Positions 17,508-27,551 of a stretch of DNA of 64,000 nucleotides are shown here, in pieces. Location of the stretch: NCBI RefSeq assembly GCF_003635115.1, contig NZ_RBXJ01000001.1, positions 930,001 to 994,000 on the forward strand. The letters are read 5' to 3'. Both the position numbers and the translations under genes were made by a program. The first letter of the stretch is position 1. The number at the start of each line of letters is the position of its first letter. This DNA comes from Microbacterium sp. AG1240 (lineage in GTDB: Bacteria; Actinomycetota; Actinomycetes; Actinomycetales; Microbacteriaceae). The notes under the pieces were generated by a model. That model had not been told where the DNA came from and did no database searches. It was given only the letters and a program-made list of their open reading frames with translations.

Positions 17508-20173
17508 GGCGCGCTCGGCGTACGGCCCGACAGCACGCCCTCGGCCCAGGCCGACAGGCGCGAGCGGTCGATCTTGGAGTTGTGACGCACGTCGGTCGGG
17601 AGCGCCCGCACCTGCAGCACGGCCGCGATGGGCAGATCGGTGCTCTTGCGGATCGCCTCGGTCAGCGAGGGGTCGGCGAGAGCCGCCCGCCGGGCACCGG
17701 CGGTGGTCTCGATCACCGCGACGCACTGACGCAGCCCCTCGGGGCCGACGCCGACCACCGCGGCTCGCGCGACACCGTGCACCCGCTCGATGCTCTGCTC
17801 GGCCCCGACCGGGGTGACGGGGCCGTCGCTCGTCGCGATCACGTGCGGCATCCGACCCTCGATCCAGAGCCTGCCGTTCTCATCGAGATGCCCTACGTCG
17901 CCGGTGCGATGCCACCGGGCGGTGGGATCGGGCGCGACGTCGCGGGTCGCCTCGCGGTCGGTCGCCCACAGGCGGTGGTAGCCGCGCTTGAGGTGCGGTG
18001 CCGAGATGACGACCTCGCCCGTGACTGCGGGGTCGGTGGTGAGAGCGCCGGTCGCACGGCCGAGCTCGTCGAGCGGGATGATGAGCACGCGACCCGACCC
18101 GATCGGGGCTCCGACGCACACGCCCTCCTGGCCGGATGCTGCGGCGTCCTCGAGGTCGGTCAGGGTGATGTCGGTGACCAGGAGGCACTCGGTCATGCCG
18201 TACGGCGTGTGCGCGACCGCGTTCGGCATGAGCCGCTGCGCGGCGCGGAGCAGCTCGAGGCTCACGGGGGCGCCGGTGGAGAGGAACGTGCGCACGTCGG
18301 CCAGGGCCGCGCGATCGGCGTCGTCGAGATCGCCCGAGGTGGCCACGACGTTCGTGACCGCGGCGGGGGAGAGGAAGACGATCTTCGCTTCCGACTCCCG
18401 CACAGCCCGGGCGACTGCGGTGGCGGTGAGCGTGCGCGGCGCGGAGACGTCCATCTCGGGGGTCGCGGAGCGGGTGCCGAGCGCCGGACCGAGCAGCGCG
18501 AAGGGTGCGAAGCCCGTGACGAGACCGGAATCCTCGTGCACGTCGAAGTGATCGCCCAGAGCGTCACGGAGGGCCGAGAGCTGCCCGTGCGTGTACACGA
18601 CGCCCTTCGCCGGTCCGGTCGAACCGGAGGTGAAGAGGACGGCAGCGTCGTCGCTCGATGCGGGGGGCTCGGGGAGCACACCCGACGCGCCGCGGGCGGC
18701 GACGTCGGCGAGGCTGTGCGAGACCCCGAGCAGCCGCGCCGTGGCCGACGGGAGTCGTGAGGCCGAGATGCGGATGCCCGACCAGCCGAGGGCGCGCGCG
18801 GCGGCGAGGCCGGCGACCTCCCCGACGACGAACCGGGGGCTCGCGCCGCGGACGGCGCGGGAGAGGCCGCGGATGCCGAGCCCGCGATCGGCGACGACCA
18901 CGACCGCGCCGATACGCAGGCAGGCGTACAGCACGGCCGTCAGCGTCGGCCCCGGCTGCACGAGCAGCGAGACGCGGTCGCCGCGTCGCACGCCCATGCG
19001 GTGGAACCCGGCGGCGAGCTGCTCCACCCGGTCGGCGAGCTGGCGCCAACTGACGCGCAGCGCCGAGCCGTCGCTGCCGGCGGTCATGTCGATGACGGCC
19101 GTGCCGTCGTCGTCGCGGCGGGCGAAGAGCCGATCCCACAGGGGGGTCGAGTCGTCGGGAGGGACGGATGCGGCGGCCGGCGCGCCCGCGGTCGAGTCGA
19201 GCGTGGGGGCGACCCGGTCGGACAGCCACGCGAGCACCGTCTCGGCGTACGGCCGCTCTTCGACGAGCAGGTGGCCGGCGCCTTCGAACCGATGCACGTC
19301 GGCCCAGGGCATCCGCCGCGTCAGATCTTCGAGGTGCTTCTCCAGGAAGACGGGGTCTGTCGGGCCGCGTAGGAGGAGCGCCGGCACTCCGATTCCGCCC
19401 AGTCCGCCCGAGACCCGCTCGAGCGCGGGGGTGCTGCGGTGGTCGGGGGTCGCGGGGATGTCGGCGACGAACTCGCCGATGCCCCTCCGACGCGCGGTGG
19501 TCGCGTAGGGCGAGCGGTAGGCCGACGACACGGCCGGGTCGAGCTTCGGATCGGCGAGGGACAGTGTCGTATCGAGGAACGCCGTGGTGACCGTGGTGGC
19601 GGCGCCGAGCACGCCCCGGGCCCCGGCGACGCGGAGCGGGAACGGGATGCGCTCCTCGGACGGATGGTGCACGGCGGTGTTCAGCACGATCGCGCCGGCC
19701 AGTCTGGTCGGATTCTCGACGGCCCAGCCGAGCGAGATCGGACCGCCCCAGTCGTGCCCCAGGGTGACGATCGGCCCCTCGGGGGCGAGGGATCGCACGA
19801 GCGCGGCGAGATCGCCGATGCGCTGCTCGAGCCCGCGAGACCGCGAAGTGCGTTCGGAGTACCCCATCTCCAGCTGGTCGACGGCGATGATGCGCCAGGC
19901 GTCGCCGCCGTCGGCCGCCTGGCGCAGCGACGCGGCGAGCAGATCGCGCCACAGATACGACCACGTGGGGTTGCCGTGCACGGCGATGATCGTGCCCAGC
20001 GGCTCCGCACCGAGGCGGCGCAGTGCATCGCCGGTGTCGAGCACGTGCCACCGCGGGGAGCGTCCGACGTCGACGCCGAATCCCGGCACGGCGACGACCC
20101 GGGACAGAGCGGGGTCCAGGCCCGGCAGTCCCTCCGGCGGGAGGGTCGCCGAGAGACCGGTCTCTCGACTCAC
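17504..20173 (-). CDS. oleBC: fused beta-lactone decarboxylase (OleB) and beta-lactone synthetase (OleC)
   Basis: An 889-residue two-domain protein. Residues ~25-325 form an alpha/beta hydrolase of haloalkane-dehalogenase type: VHGNPTWSYLWRDLL, nucleophile Asp141 in LGHDWGG, and His301 in GAGHLLVEE. This is the OleB decarboxylase that turns the beta-lactone into a cis-olefin. Residues ~345-889 form an AMP-forming ligase-type domain: LFTSGSTGPAKGVVYTHG at ~513-530, HTPYGMTECLL, GRMPHVI, and the family-typical RHNSKIDRS near the end. This is OleC, which makes the beta-lactone from the 3-hydroxy acid. The same OleBC fusion is known from actinobacteria such as Micrococcus luteus. GTG 20173 overlaps the oleA stop by 4 nt. 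There is no frameshift; the fusion is continuous. Confidence 0.9.
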   Translation of the reverse strand: MSRETGLSATLPPEGLPGLDPALSRVVAVPGFGVDVGRSPRWHVLDTGDALRRLGAEPLGTIIAVHGNPTWSYLWRDLLAASLRQAADGGDAWRIIAVDQLEMGYSERTSRSRGLEQRIGDLAALVRSLAPEGPIVTLGHDWGGPISLGWAVENPTRLAGAIVLNTAVHHPSEERIPFPLRVAGARGVLGAATTVTTAFLDTTLSLADPKLDPAVSSAYRSPYATTARRRGIGEFVADIPATPDHRSTPALERVSGGLGGIGVPALLLRGPTDPVFLEKHLEDLTRRMPWADVHRFEGAGHLLVEERPYAETVLAWLSDRVAPTLDSTAGAPAAASVPPDDSTPLWDRLFARRDDDGTAVIDMTAGSDGSALRVSWRQLADRVEQLAAGFHRMGVRRGDRVSLLVQPGPTLTAVLYACLRIGAVVVVADRGLGIRGLSRAVRGASPRFVVGEVAGLAAARALGWSGIRISASRLPSATARLLGVSHSLADVAARGASGVLPEPPASSDDAAVLFTSGSTGPAKGVVYTHGQLSALRDALGDHFDVHEDSGLVTGFAPFALLGPALGTRSATPEMDVSAPRTLTATAVARAVRESEAKIVFLSPAAVTNVVATSGDLDDADRAALADVRTFLSTGAPVSLELLRAAQRLMPNAVAHTPYGMTECLLVTDITLTDLEDAAASGQEGVCVGAPIGSGRVLIIPLDELGRATGALTTDPAVTGEVVISAPHLKRGYHRLWATDREATRDVAPDPTARWHRTGDVGHLDENGRLWIEGRMPHVIATSDGPVTPVGAEQSIERVHGVARAAVVGVGPEGLRQCVAVIETTAGARRAALADPSLTEAIRKSTDLPIAAVLQVRALPTDVRHNSKIDRSRLSAWAEGVLSGRTPSAP

Positions 20174-21192
20174 CAGGCCAGCTCGAGCATGCCGGTGTTC
20201 AGACCCGATCCCACTCCCATGAGCAGCACCCGGTCGCCCGAGCGCAACGTCGCCTTCTCGGCGTCGAGGGTGATCGGGATGGAGGCGGGCCCGACGTTGC
20301 CGAGATGCGGGTACGTCACGGGCACGCGCTTGCGGTCGAGGCCGATCGCCTTGACGATCGCGTTCGTGTGCACCGCCGAGACCTGGTGGGTGATGTAGCG
20401 GTCCATGTCCGACCACGACCAGTCCGTCCTGGCCTCCTTCCACGCCGACATGACGAGCTCCATGCCGCCCTTGAGCAGTGCCTTGGCGTCGGTGAACATG
20501 CCGTCGACGCTGCCGACGCAGAGTTCGTGGAACTGGGTCGCCGCGCGGGTGACGCCGCCGAGGATGCGGTGCCCCTCCGGATGCTCGCTGGCGCGCCCGA
20601 GCACGGCGGCAGCCGAGCCGGAGCCCAGCGTGAGGGTGGCGAACTCGCTCATGAAGGAGTCGCGGTCGATGTCGCTGCCCAGCAGGCGCGCCACCGTGTT
20701 CACCTGCACGTCGTCCGCATCCTCACCGTTGACGATGAGGGCGTAGCGCACCTGACCCGACTGGATCATGCCCGCCGCCAGGCTCATCCCGTTGATGAAG
20801 CCGAGGCAGGCGTTCGCGACGTCGAAGTTGACGGCCGAGCTCGGCAGGCCCAGCTCGTGGTGCAGGCGCACCGCGACCGAGGGCTCGAGGTGCTTGCGCG
20901 TGACGGAGGTGTTGATGATGAGCCCGACCTCGGCGGGGTCGACGCCGGCCTCGGCCAGAGCGCGCTGGGCGGCGATGACGGTCGAGGTGTCGGCGGATTC
21001 GCCTTCGGCCCAGTTGCGCCGCTCGAGCACGCCGGCGACGCGACGCAGGAGTCCGGGCTTCAGGTGCATCCGGGACAGGGCCGAGGCGAGTCGGCGCTCG
21101 ATATCGTCGGACGAGGTGACGCGTCCGGGTAACTGGCTGGCGACCGAGATGAGCGCGACATCATCGAATCGGGTCGTGGCGTTTCCGTGCAA
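20170..21192 (-). CDS. oleA: acyl-CoA condensing thiolase for olefin biosynthesis
   Basis: A 340-residue FabH-like thiolase. The catalytic Cys129 is in VANACLGFINGM, His269 in YITHQVSAVH and Asn299 in YPHLGNVGPA. Glu103 in RKHLEPS probably matches the general-base Glu of X. campestris OleA (inference). It performs non-decarboxylative head-to-head condensation of two acyl-CoAs to a 2-alkyl-3-ketoacid. The start is taken as TTG 21192, because GGAGA lies 6 nt upstream and the length then fits OleA; a longer reading to 21267 lacks support. The following genes are oleBC and oleD. A TAGGGT element (21272-21267) could start a ~68-nt leader. The 21193-21334 gap holds this promoter and no gene. Confidence 0.9.
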   Translation of the reverse strand: MHGNATTRFDDVALISVASQLPGRVTSSDDIERRLASALSRMHLKPGLLRRVAGVLERRNWAEGESADTSTVIAAQRALAEAGVDPAEVGLIINTSVTRKHLEPSVAVRLHHELGLPSSAVNFDVANACLGFINGMSLAAGMIQSGQVRYALIVNGEDADDVQVNTVARLLGSDIDRDSFMSEFATLTLGSGSAAAVLGRASEHPEGHRILGGVTRAATQFHELCVGSVDGMFTDAKALLKGGMELVMSAWKEARTDWSWSDMDRYITHQVSAVHTNAIVKAIGLDRKRVPVTYPHLGNVGPASIPITLDAEKATLRSGDRVLLMGVGSGLNTGMLELAW

Positions 21193-21334
21193 GAGATCTC
21201 CGGTAGTGACGGCGGTCGACGGGGCAGGGCACTGCGTGTGCGCGAGCTCGCGGCCACATCCTTGCAACCCTAATCCGCTCCGTATGAGCGAGGGCGTATG
21301 CGTTGGCCCCTTGCGGAATCTCCCCAGGAAGGGA

Positions 21335-22636
21335 TCAGAGACGCCCGGCCGCCTTCAGCGCCAGATATCGGTCGGCGACGAGCGGCGGCAGAGCCTCGGC
21401 GTCGGCCACGAGGGCTTCGCCCCCGGCGCGGCGCACGGCGGCCGCGACGCGCCCGGCATCGCGCCGCGCGCGCTCCACGGCGGCGGCGGCGTAGACGTCG
21501 GACGCGTCGTCGAAGATCGGGTCCGACGCATCGGCGTCGGTGGCGGTCGCGACGAGAACCCGGGTGCGGTCGGCGAGCCCGGAGAGACTGGCGAGGAACC
21601 CGCGGGCGGCGAGCGGCTCGTCGTGGGCGGTGAGCAGCACGACGAGCGACGGCCGGCCCGTGAGCCGGCGCACCTGCGCGAACGCGGCATCCCAGTCGGT
21701 GTCGATGAGCTGCGGCTCCACCGGTGCCATGGCGTCGACCATCGCCGGCAGAAGCGCCGGGCCGTCGAGGCGGGTCACGCGGCCCCGCACCGCGCGATCG
21801 AACAGGAGCAGGTGCACGTGGTCGCCCGCGCGCGCCGCGAGGGCGGCGAGCAGCAGGGCAGACTCCATCGCGGCGTCGAGGCGAACGCCGTCTCCCACGC
21901 GTGCGGCGGCCGTGCGCCCGGTGTCGATGACGACGACGATGTGGCGGTCGCGTTCGGGGCGCCACGTGCGCAGCATCGTCGTGCCCGCTCGTGCGGTGGC
22001 ACGCCAATCGATCGCGCGCACGTCGTCGCCGCGGACGTACTCGCGAAGGGAGTCGAATTCCGTTCCCTGGCCGCGCACCTGCACGCTCGTGTTGCCGTCG
22101 AGTTCGCGCAGGCGTGCGAGACGCGAAGGCAGGTGGCGCCGCGACGTGAACGGCGGGAGCACGCGGACGCGGCCGGGGGCGTCGATCCACGCCTGGCGGC
22201 CTGCAAGACCGAGCGGTCCGCTCGAGCGCACCACCACGCCGTCGGTGCCGAGCTCGCCGCGGCGCCGCGGCCGGAGGGCGATCGGCACCGATCGGCGCTC
22301 GCCGGGCGGGAGGTCGACGGCGGGCCGATCGGCCGACGCGCCGGCCGTCGGCTGCCACGCATCGCGTATCCGTCCGCGCAATCGGCGGTCGCCGGTATTC
22401 GTCACGAGGAGCTCGGTGGCGAGCGGCTCGTCGCGCAGCACGCGCGGGGGGACCCGCCGATCGATCGACACGCGACGCGGGTCGGCCGCAGCCGCAGCAT
22501 CCGCCCCCGTCGCCGCGAGCGCGAGCAGCACCCACACCCCGGCGGCGGCCCACGGGCTCACCCCTCCGACCGAGAGCACCACGACGGGCACGACGCCGAG
22601 GGCGACGAGAAGAGCGAGACGACCGGTGACGAACAT
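21335..22636 (-). CDS. DUF58 domain protein with VWA-like region
   Basis: 433 residues. Two TM helices (~5-45) are followed by a beta-rich region (LATELLVTNTGDRRLRGRIRD). The DUF58 signature is EYVRGDDVRAIDWRATAR, and a VWA-like part begins HIVVVIDTGR. DUF58 proteins act with MoxR AAA ATPases, whose gene lies 8 nt upstream, probably as a chaperone/assembly pair for membrane or secreted proteins. It is the last gene of the operon beginning at 26700. In M. tuberculosis the matching pair is Rv3692/Rv3693. Confidence 0.88.
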   Translation of the reverse strand: MFVTGRLALLVALGVVPVVVLSVGGVSPWAAAGVWVLLALAATGADAAAAADPRRVSIDRRVPPRVLRDEPLATELLVTNTGDRRLRGRIRDAWQPTAGASADRPAVDLPPGERRSVPIALRPRRRGELGTDGVVVRSSGPLGLAGRQAWIDAPGRVRVLPPFTSRRHLPSRLARLRELDGNTSVQVRGQGTEFDSLREYVRGDDVRAIDWRATARAGTTMLRTWRPERDRHIVVVIDTGRTAAARVGDGVRLDAAMESALLLAALAARAGDHVHLLLFDRAVRGRVTRLDGPALLPAMVDAMAPVEPQLIDTDWDAAFAQVRRLTGRPSLVVLLTAHDEPLAARGFLASLSGLADRTRVLVATATDADASDPIFDDASDVYAAAAVERARRDAGRVAAAVRRAGGEALVADAEALPPLVADRYLALKAAGRL

Positions 22637-22644
22637 GCGCGTGA

Positions 22645-23621
<977 letters not shown>

Positions 23622-23625
<4 letters not shown>

Positions 23626-24803
23626 CGGGTGTTCCTTTCGGGTCGAACGGCGGCGTGCACGCGCGCCTCGAGGTCGCGCAGGCGGGCCGCCCACTCGACG
23701 AGGTCGCTGTCGTTACGCGGGGTGGTGTCGATGAGGATGCTGCGCACCGACGCGTGGTCGCCGCCGAGGCGCGCGGCGACGGCGTCGACGATGTCCTCGG
23801 GACGCGCGGTGGCGGAGAGACCGAGCATGCGCGCGAGGCGTTCGAGCGCGCCGAGCCGCAGCTGGTCGAGGGCGTGCCCCGGATCGTTCGCACGGGCGTA
23901 CAGGCGAGCGCGCCCGGCCGTCGTCTCCGAAGCACGCACCACGACGGGCAGGTTCTCGACGACGAGCGGACCGAATCGGCGCCCGCGCCAGAACCCCGCG
24001 GCGACGGCGGCGAGCAGGAGCAGCACCAGCGCCGGTGTCACCCAGCGGGGTGTCAACTCGCCGAGGGTGGGTGCGGCGGTGGAGATGTCGGAGTCGGAGA
24101 GCGACGGCACGTACCAGACGACGCGCGGGTGAGTTCCGACGATGCCGAGGGCCAGAGCGGCGTTTCCGGCGTCGGCGAGCACGTCGTTCGCGAACATCGC
24201 CCGTCCGTCCACCGCCGTCACGCGCGTCGGCCCCGTCTCGCCGACGAGGAGGGCGAATCCGTCGCCGGACGGGTAGCAGCCGGTGACGCCGTCACCGGGG
24301 GTCATGAGCGAGCCGCCGACGACGCCCCCGGCGCGGTCGGCCACGGCGAGGTCGCAGGCGGGGGCGAGTTCGTCGGTGCCGGCCGATCCCGCGAGCTGTG
24401 AGCCGGGAAGGAGGAGGCGGAGCGTCCTGCTGCGCGGTTCGAGGATGACGATCTCGTCGGCCGCCGACGCGAGCTCGCCGATCGCCTCGTCCGAGAGCGC
24501 GGGAGCGTCGGGCAGGACGAGTGTCGCGCCGCCGCCGAGGGCGGCACGCGCCGTGGCGCGATCGCGGGTCACGCGCACGTCGATGCCCTGGTCGACGAGG
24601 ATGCGTGCGAGCGCGCCGGTGCCCGCAGGGCCCGCGGACTCCGGATCGAGGGCGTCGCGCTCGGCCCATCCGTCGCCGGCCAGCACCGTGCCGATCAGGG
24701 CGAGCGCGACCACCGCTGCGACGATGGCCCCCCACCCGAGCAGAGCACGTCGGAGGCGGTTCGGTGCAGCGGCGATGCGGGTGCGCTCGGTCGTGACGGT
24801 CAT
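23622..24803 (-). CDS. DUF4350 membrane protein
   Basis: 393 residues: an N-terminal TM at ~22-42 (LLGWGAIVAAVVALALIGTV), then an extracytoplasmic DUF4350 domain (GTGALARILVDQGIDVRVTR; LGGGATLVLPDAPALSDEA). A second TM lies near ~245-262 (TPALVLLLLAAVAAGFW) and the cytosolic tail is helical. It is encoded between DUF4129 and MoxR with 4-nt overlaps on both sides (24800-24803 and 23622-23625). The DUF4350 fold resembles a glutamine-amidotransferase or GldG-like module, but no catalytic set is evident. Function unknown; probably part of the MoxR-linked envelope system. Confidence 0.85.
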
Positions 24804-25465
24804 GAGACGCCCGCCAGGGCCGGACGCGCGCGAGCCAGATCGTCGTCGAGGGTGCTGATCGCGCGGTAGGCGGTCTCGCTACCGGGGCGCCGCAGGTACC
24901 GCACGTCGTCGAACGCGGCGGCCGCCTCATCCATCCGCTGAGACTCGGCCGGGAAGACGAGCGCTGCCCGTCGTGCGAAACCGTGCACGGTCGTGCCGGC
25001 CGACACCTCGACGAGGGTGCGCTCGGCGAGCGCGCGGGCGAGCGCGCGGAAGCGCAGCACGATGGCGTCGTTCCACTCGCCGGCCGATGCGGCGGCGGCG
25101 GCGTCTCGACGGAGGTCGGCCGCCGTCCGCGCATCGGTGTCGCCGAACAGCGGTGTCGCGAGGGAGGGGAGGCGAGCGCTGCGCCGCGGCCGACCCCAGA
25201 TGAGGGTCCCGGCCACGATGAGCACCGCGACGAGGACGGCGATGACGATGGCCGCGACCGGCCCCCAGTCGCCCGTGAGCTGTCCGTTGAACAGGCCGCC
25301 GACGAACTCGACCACGGCTCGGGCGGCGCGATCGAGGAGGTTCGGCTCCGCGGCGGCGTAGCGAGGGTCGGAGAGCTCGCGCTCGGCCCACTCGCGTGCG
25401 GCGTCGCGGTCGGGCGAGAGAGGAGCCGCGGCGAGCACGTGGGTCAGGATCGCGGGGGCCGTCAC
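24800..25465 (-). CDS. DUF4129 membrane protein
   Basis: 221 residues with one TM around 70-92 (WGPVAAIVIAVLVAVLIVAG). A C-terminal cytosolic DUF4129 domain (~140-221) shows EWNDAIVLRFRALARALAER and AAAFDDVRYLRRPGSETAYRA. DUF4129 proteins are often fused to transglutaminase-like proteins, or encoded beside MoxR/DUF58 as here. The GTG start at 25465 overlaps the stop of the upstream gene (GTGA) and its stop overlaps the DUF4350 start, so the operon is tightly coupled. Function unknown. Confidence 0.85.
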   Translation of the reverse strand: MTAPAILTHVLAAAPLSPDRDAAREWAERELSDPRYAAAEPNLLDRAARAVVEFVGGLFNGQLTGDWGPVAAIVIAVLVAVLIVAGTLIWGRPRRSARLPSLATPLFGDTDARTAADLRRDAAAAASAGEWNDAIVLRFRALARALAERTLVEVSAGTTVHGFARRAALVFPAESQRMDEAAAAFDDVRYLRRPGSETAYRAISTLDDDLARARPALAGVS

Positions 25466-26700
25466 GAGCCGTCGCCCGGCGCGGACCAGCGCGTCGGCGA
25501 GGGGTCAGCGGGCGCGGCCGGAGCCGGGGGAGCGGGGTGCGTGGCCCCGTCCGGCCCCGCGTGCGCGGTCGCGGGACGGTCGTACCCGGTCGGGGGCGCG
25601 TACCCCTGGGGCGGTGCGTACCCCTGCGGCGGGTAGGGGTACTGCGGCGGCCGCGGGCCTGCGGTGCGCCCGATGTTCTCGCGGTAGGGATCGGGCAGAC
25701 CGGTGCCGCCGGCGTCCCTGCGCTCGACGTACGTCTGCAGGTCGAGGTCGAGTCCCTCGTGCCGCATGCGGCAGTCGACGTATATGAGGGCGGTCGCGGT
25801 GGACTGCACGATGACGGCCACGCACTGGACGAAGAGGGTCAGCACCTGCGTGAGCACGGTGGACGCGATGTAGCCGATGATCGCTGTCGGCTCCGGATCG
25901 CCCGTGGGCGTCAGAGCGGTGGTGAACCCGAGGGAGACGAAGGAGGTCGGGATGCTGATGAGCTGCGCGATCGCGCCGAAGGTGAACGAGATGATCACCA
26001 CGATGCCGAGGGTCGGCCAGAACCGCCGGCGGGTGAGCCGCCACGACCGGACGATCGCCGTGCGGATGCTCGCGTGCTCGAGGATGATGACCGCCGGCAC
26101 CAGCAGAAGCTTCGTGGTGAGCCACAGCGACAGCGGGATCGCTCCGAGGACGGCGAGGATGCCGCCCAGGATCGCCAGCGGGAGCACCGCGACACCGACC
26201 GCGAACAGCAGTCCGCCGACGACCGCGATGGCGATCAGAGCCGCCAGTGTCACGAGGAAGGTGTATCCGATGAGGCGCCACGCGACCGGCTTCACGCGTC
26301 GCCAGATCTCGCCGAGGGTGGGCTTCTCGGCCACGACGGCGGAGGCGACCTCGCTCACCACGACGCCCTGCACGATGACCCCGAGGGCGGCGGTGGCGAG
26401 GCCGAGCACGAAGCCGGTGATGCCCGTCGCGGCGATCGATCCGATCATCACGGCGTCGTAGTCGTCGGTCCCCCTCGGGATGGTCTCCAGGCGCGAGAAC
26501 GACGCGAAGGCGACCCCGCCCGTGGCGACGATGAGCACGATGTAGGAGACGACCTGCACGCACAGCGCGAAGCCCAGGAGCACCTTCGGGTTCTGCCGGA
26601 GGGCCACGAACGAACGACCGAGGATCGTGCCGAAGCCGAAGGGGTGCAGCGGGACGATGCCCGGTCGCGGGGCAGGGCTCCAGGCCGGATACGCGGTCAC
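25462..26700 (-). CDS. membrane protein with GPDPase membrane domain
   Basis: 412 residues. A Pro-rich N-terminus (YPAWSPAPRPGIVPLHPFGF) leads to six to eight TM helices, including LIGYTFLVTLAALIAIAVVGG and LAILGGILAVLGAIPLSL, as in the membrane domain found at the N-terminus of some glycerophosphodiesterases (PF10110). No phosphodiesterase domain follows. The C-terminal ~90 residues are Pro/Gly/Tyr-rich (PPQGYAPPQGYAPPTGY). I choose GTG 26700 because GAGGAGG lies 8 nt before it. ATGs at 26751 and 26736 are in frame but lack a site, and a TATGAC -10 sits just upstream. It is the first gene of the MoxR operon. Confidence 0.8.
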   Translation of the reverse strand: MTAYPAWSPAPRPGIVPLHPFGFGTILGRSFVALRQNPKVLLGFALCVQVVSYIVLIVATGGVAFASFSRLETIPRGTDDYDAVMIGSIAATGITGFVLGLATAALGVIVQGVVVSEVASAVVAEKPTLGEIWRRVKPVAWRLIGYTFLVTLAALIAIAVVGGLLFAVGVAVLPLAILGGILAVLGAIPLSLWLTTKLLLVPAVIILEHASIRTAIVRSWRLTRRRFWPTLGIVVIISFTFGAIAQLISIPTSFVSLGFTTALTPTGDPEPTAIIGYIASTVLTQVLTLFVQCVAVIVQSTATALIYVDCRMRHEGLDLDLQTYVERRDAGGTGLPDPYRENIGRTAGPRPPQYPYPPQGYAPPQGYAPPTGYDRPATAHAGPDGATHPAPPAPAAPADPSPTRWSAPGDGS

Positions 26701-26863
26701 GGTCGGTGCCTCCTCGTGCTGCGGCGGTCGTCCCATCGTGTCATACGCCACGCGGCGGATGCGGCTACCTCTCCGACACGTCGACTACTCTGTGGGGAGC
26801 GCACGGGGAGGCTGTTGCGCGGGCCCATGGCGCCTGGGCCGGACGCGGGAGGGCGAAGCGCAT

Positions 26864-27544
26864 ATGACTTCACGGATCCTGGTGGTCGACGACGACACCG
26901 CACTCGCCGAGATGATCGGCATCGTGCTGAGCACCGAGGGATTCGAGACGGCCTTCTGCGCGGACGGAGCCCAGGCCGTCGACGCCTGGCGCCGCGAGCG
27001 GCCCGATCTGATCCTGCTCGACCTCATGCTCCCCGGCATGGACGGCATCGAGATCTGCACCCGCGTGCGTGCGGAATCGGGCGTGCCCATCATCATGCTG
27101 ACCGCCCGCACCGACACCGCCGACGTGGTGAAGGGGCTCGAGTCGGGCGCCGACGACTACATCATGAAGCCGTTCAACCCGAAGGAGCTCGTCGCGCGCA
27201 TCCGCACGCGTCTGCGCCCCGCGGGCCAGCCGAGCAGCGAGACCCTCCGCATCGGCGATCTCACCGTCGACGTCGCCGCGCACGAGGTGCGCCGCGGCGA
27301 CGCCCCGATCGGCCTGACCCCGCTCGAGTTCGAACTGCTCGTCGCGCTGGCGTCGAAGCCGCAGCAGGTGTTCTCCCGCGAGATGCTGCTGGAGCAGGTG
27401 TGGGGTTACCACTACAAGGCCGACACCCGCCTGGTCAACGTCCACGTGCAGCGCCTCCGCGCCAAGGTCGAGAACGACCCCGACAACCCGCGCATCGTCA
27501 CGACCGTGCGCGGCGTCGGATACCGCGCCGGGGCGGTCGTGTGA
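26864..27544 (+). CDS. mtrA: two-component response regulator
   Basis: A 226-residue OmpR/PhoB-type regulator. The receiver domain (~4-118) has acidic Asp10/Asp11, phospho-acceptor Asp53 in LLDLMLPG, Thr in MLTAR and Lys in MKPFNPKEL. The winged-helix DNA-binding domain follows (~130-226: LTPLEFELLVALASKPQQVF, RLVNVHVQRLRAKVENDPD). MtrA is essential in many actinobacteria and controls cell-wall hydrolases and division. GGGAGGGC precedes ATG 26864, and TACTCT (26786-26791) would give a ~65-nt leader. It is followed by mtrB (7-nt gap) and lpqB, the canonical operon. Confidence 0.96.
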   Translation: MTSRILVVDDDTALAEMIGIVLSTEGFETAFCADGAQAVDAWRRERPDLILLDLMLPGMDGIEICTRVRAESGVPIIMLTARTDTADVVKGLESGADDYIMKPFNPKELVARIRTRLRPAGQPSSETLRIGDLTVDVAAHEVRRGDAPIGLTPLEFELLVALASKPQQVFSREMLLEQVWGYHYKADTRLVNVHVQRLRAKVENDPDNPRIVTTVRGVGYRAGAVV

Positions 27545-27551
27545 GGCCCTG

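Noticed and set aside
17504..20173. Possible sequencing frameshift or misassembly joining two genes (hydrolase and ligase)
   Set aside because: The frame is continuous, the linker is short, and OleB-OleC fusions are known in actinobacteria.
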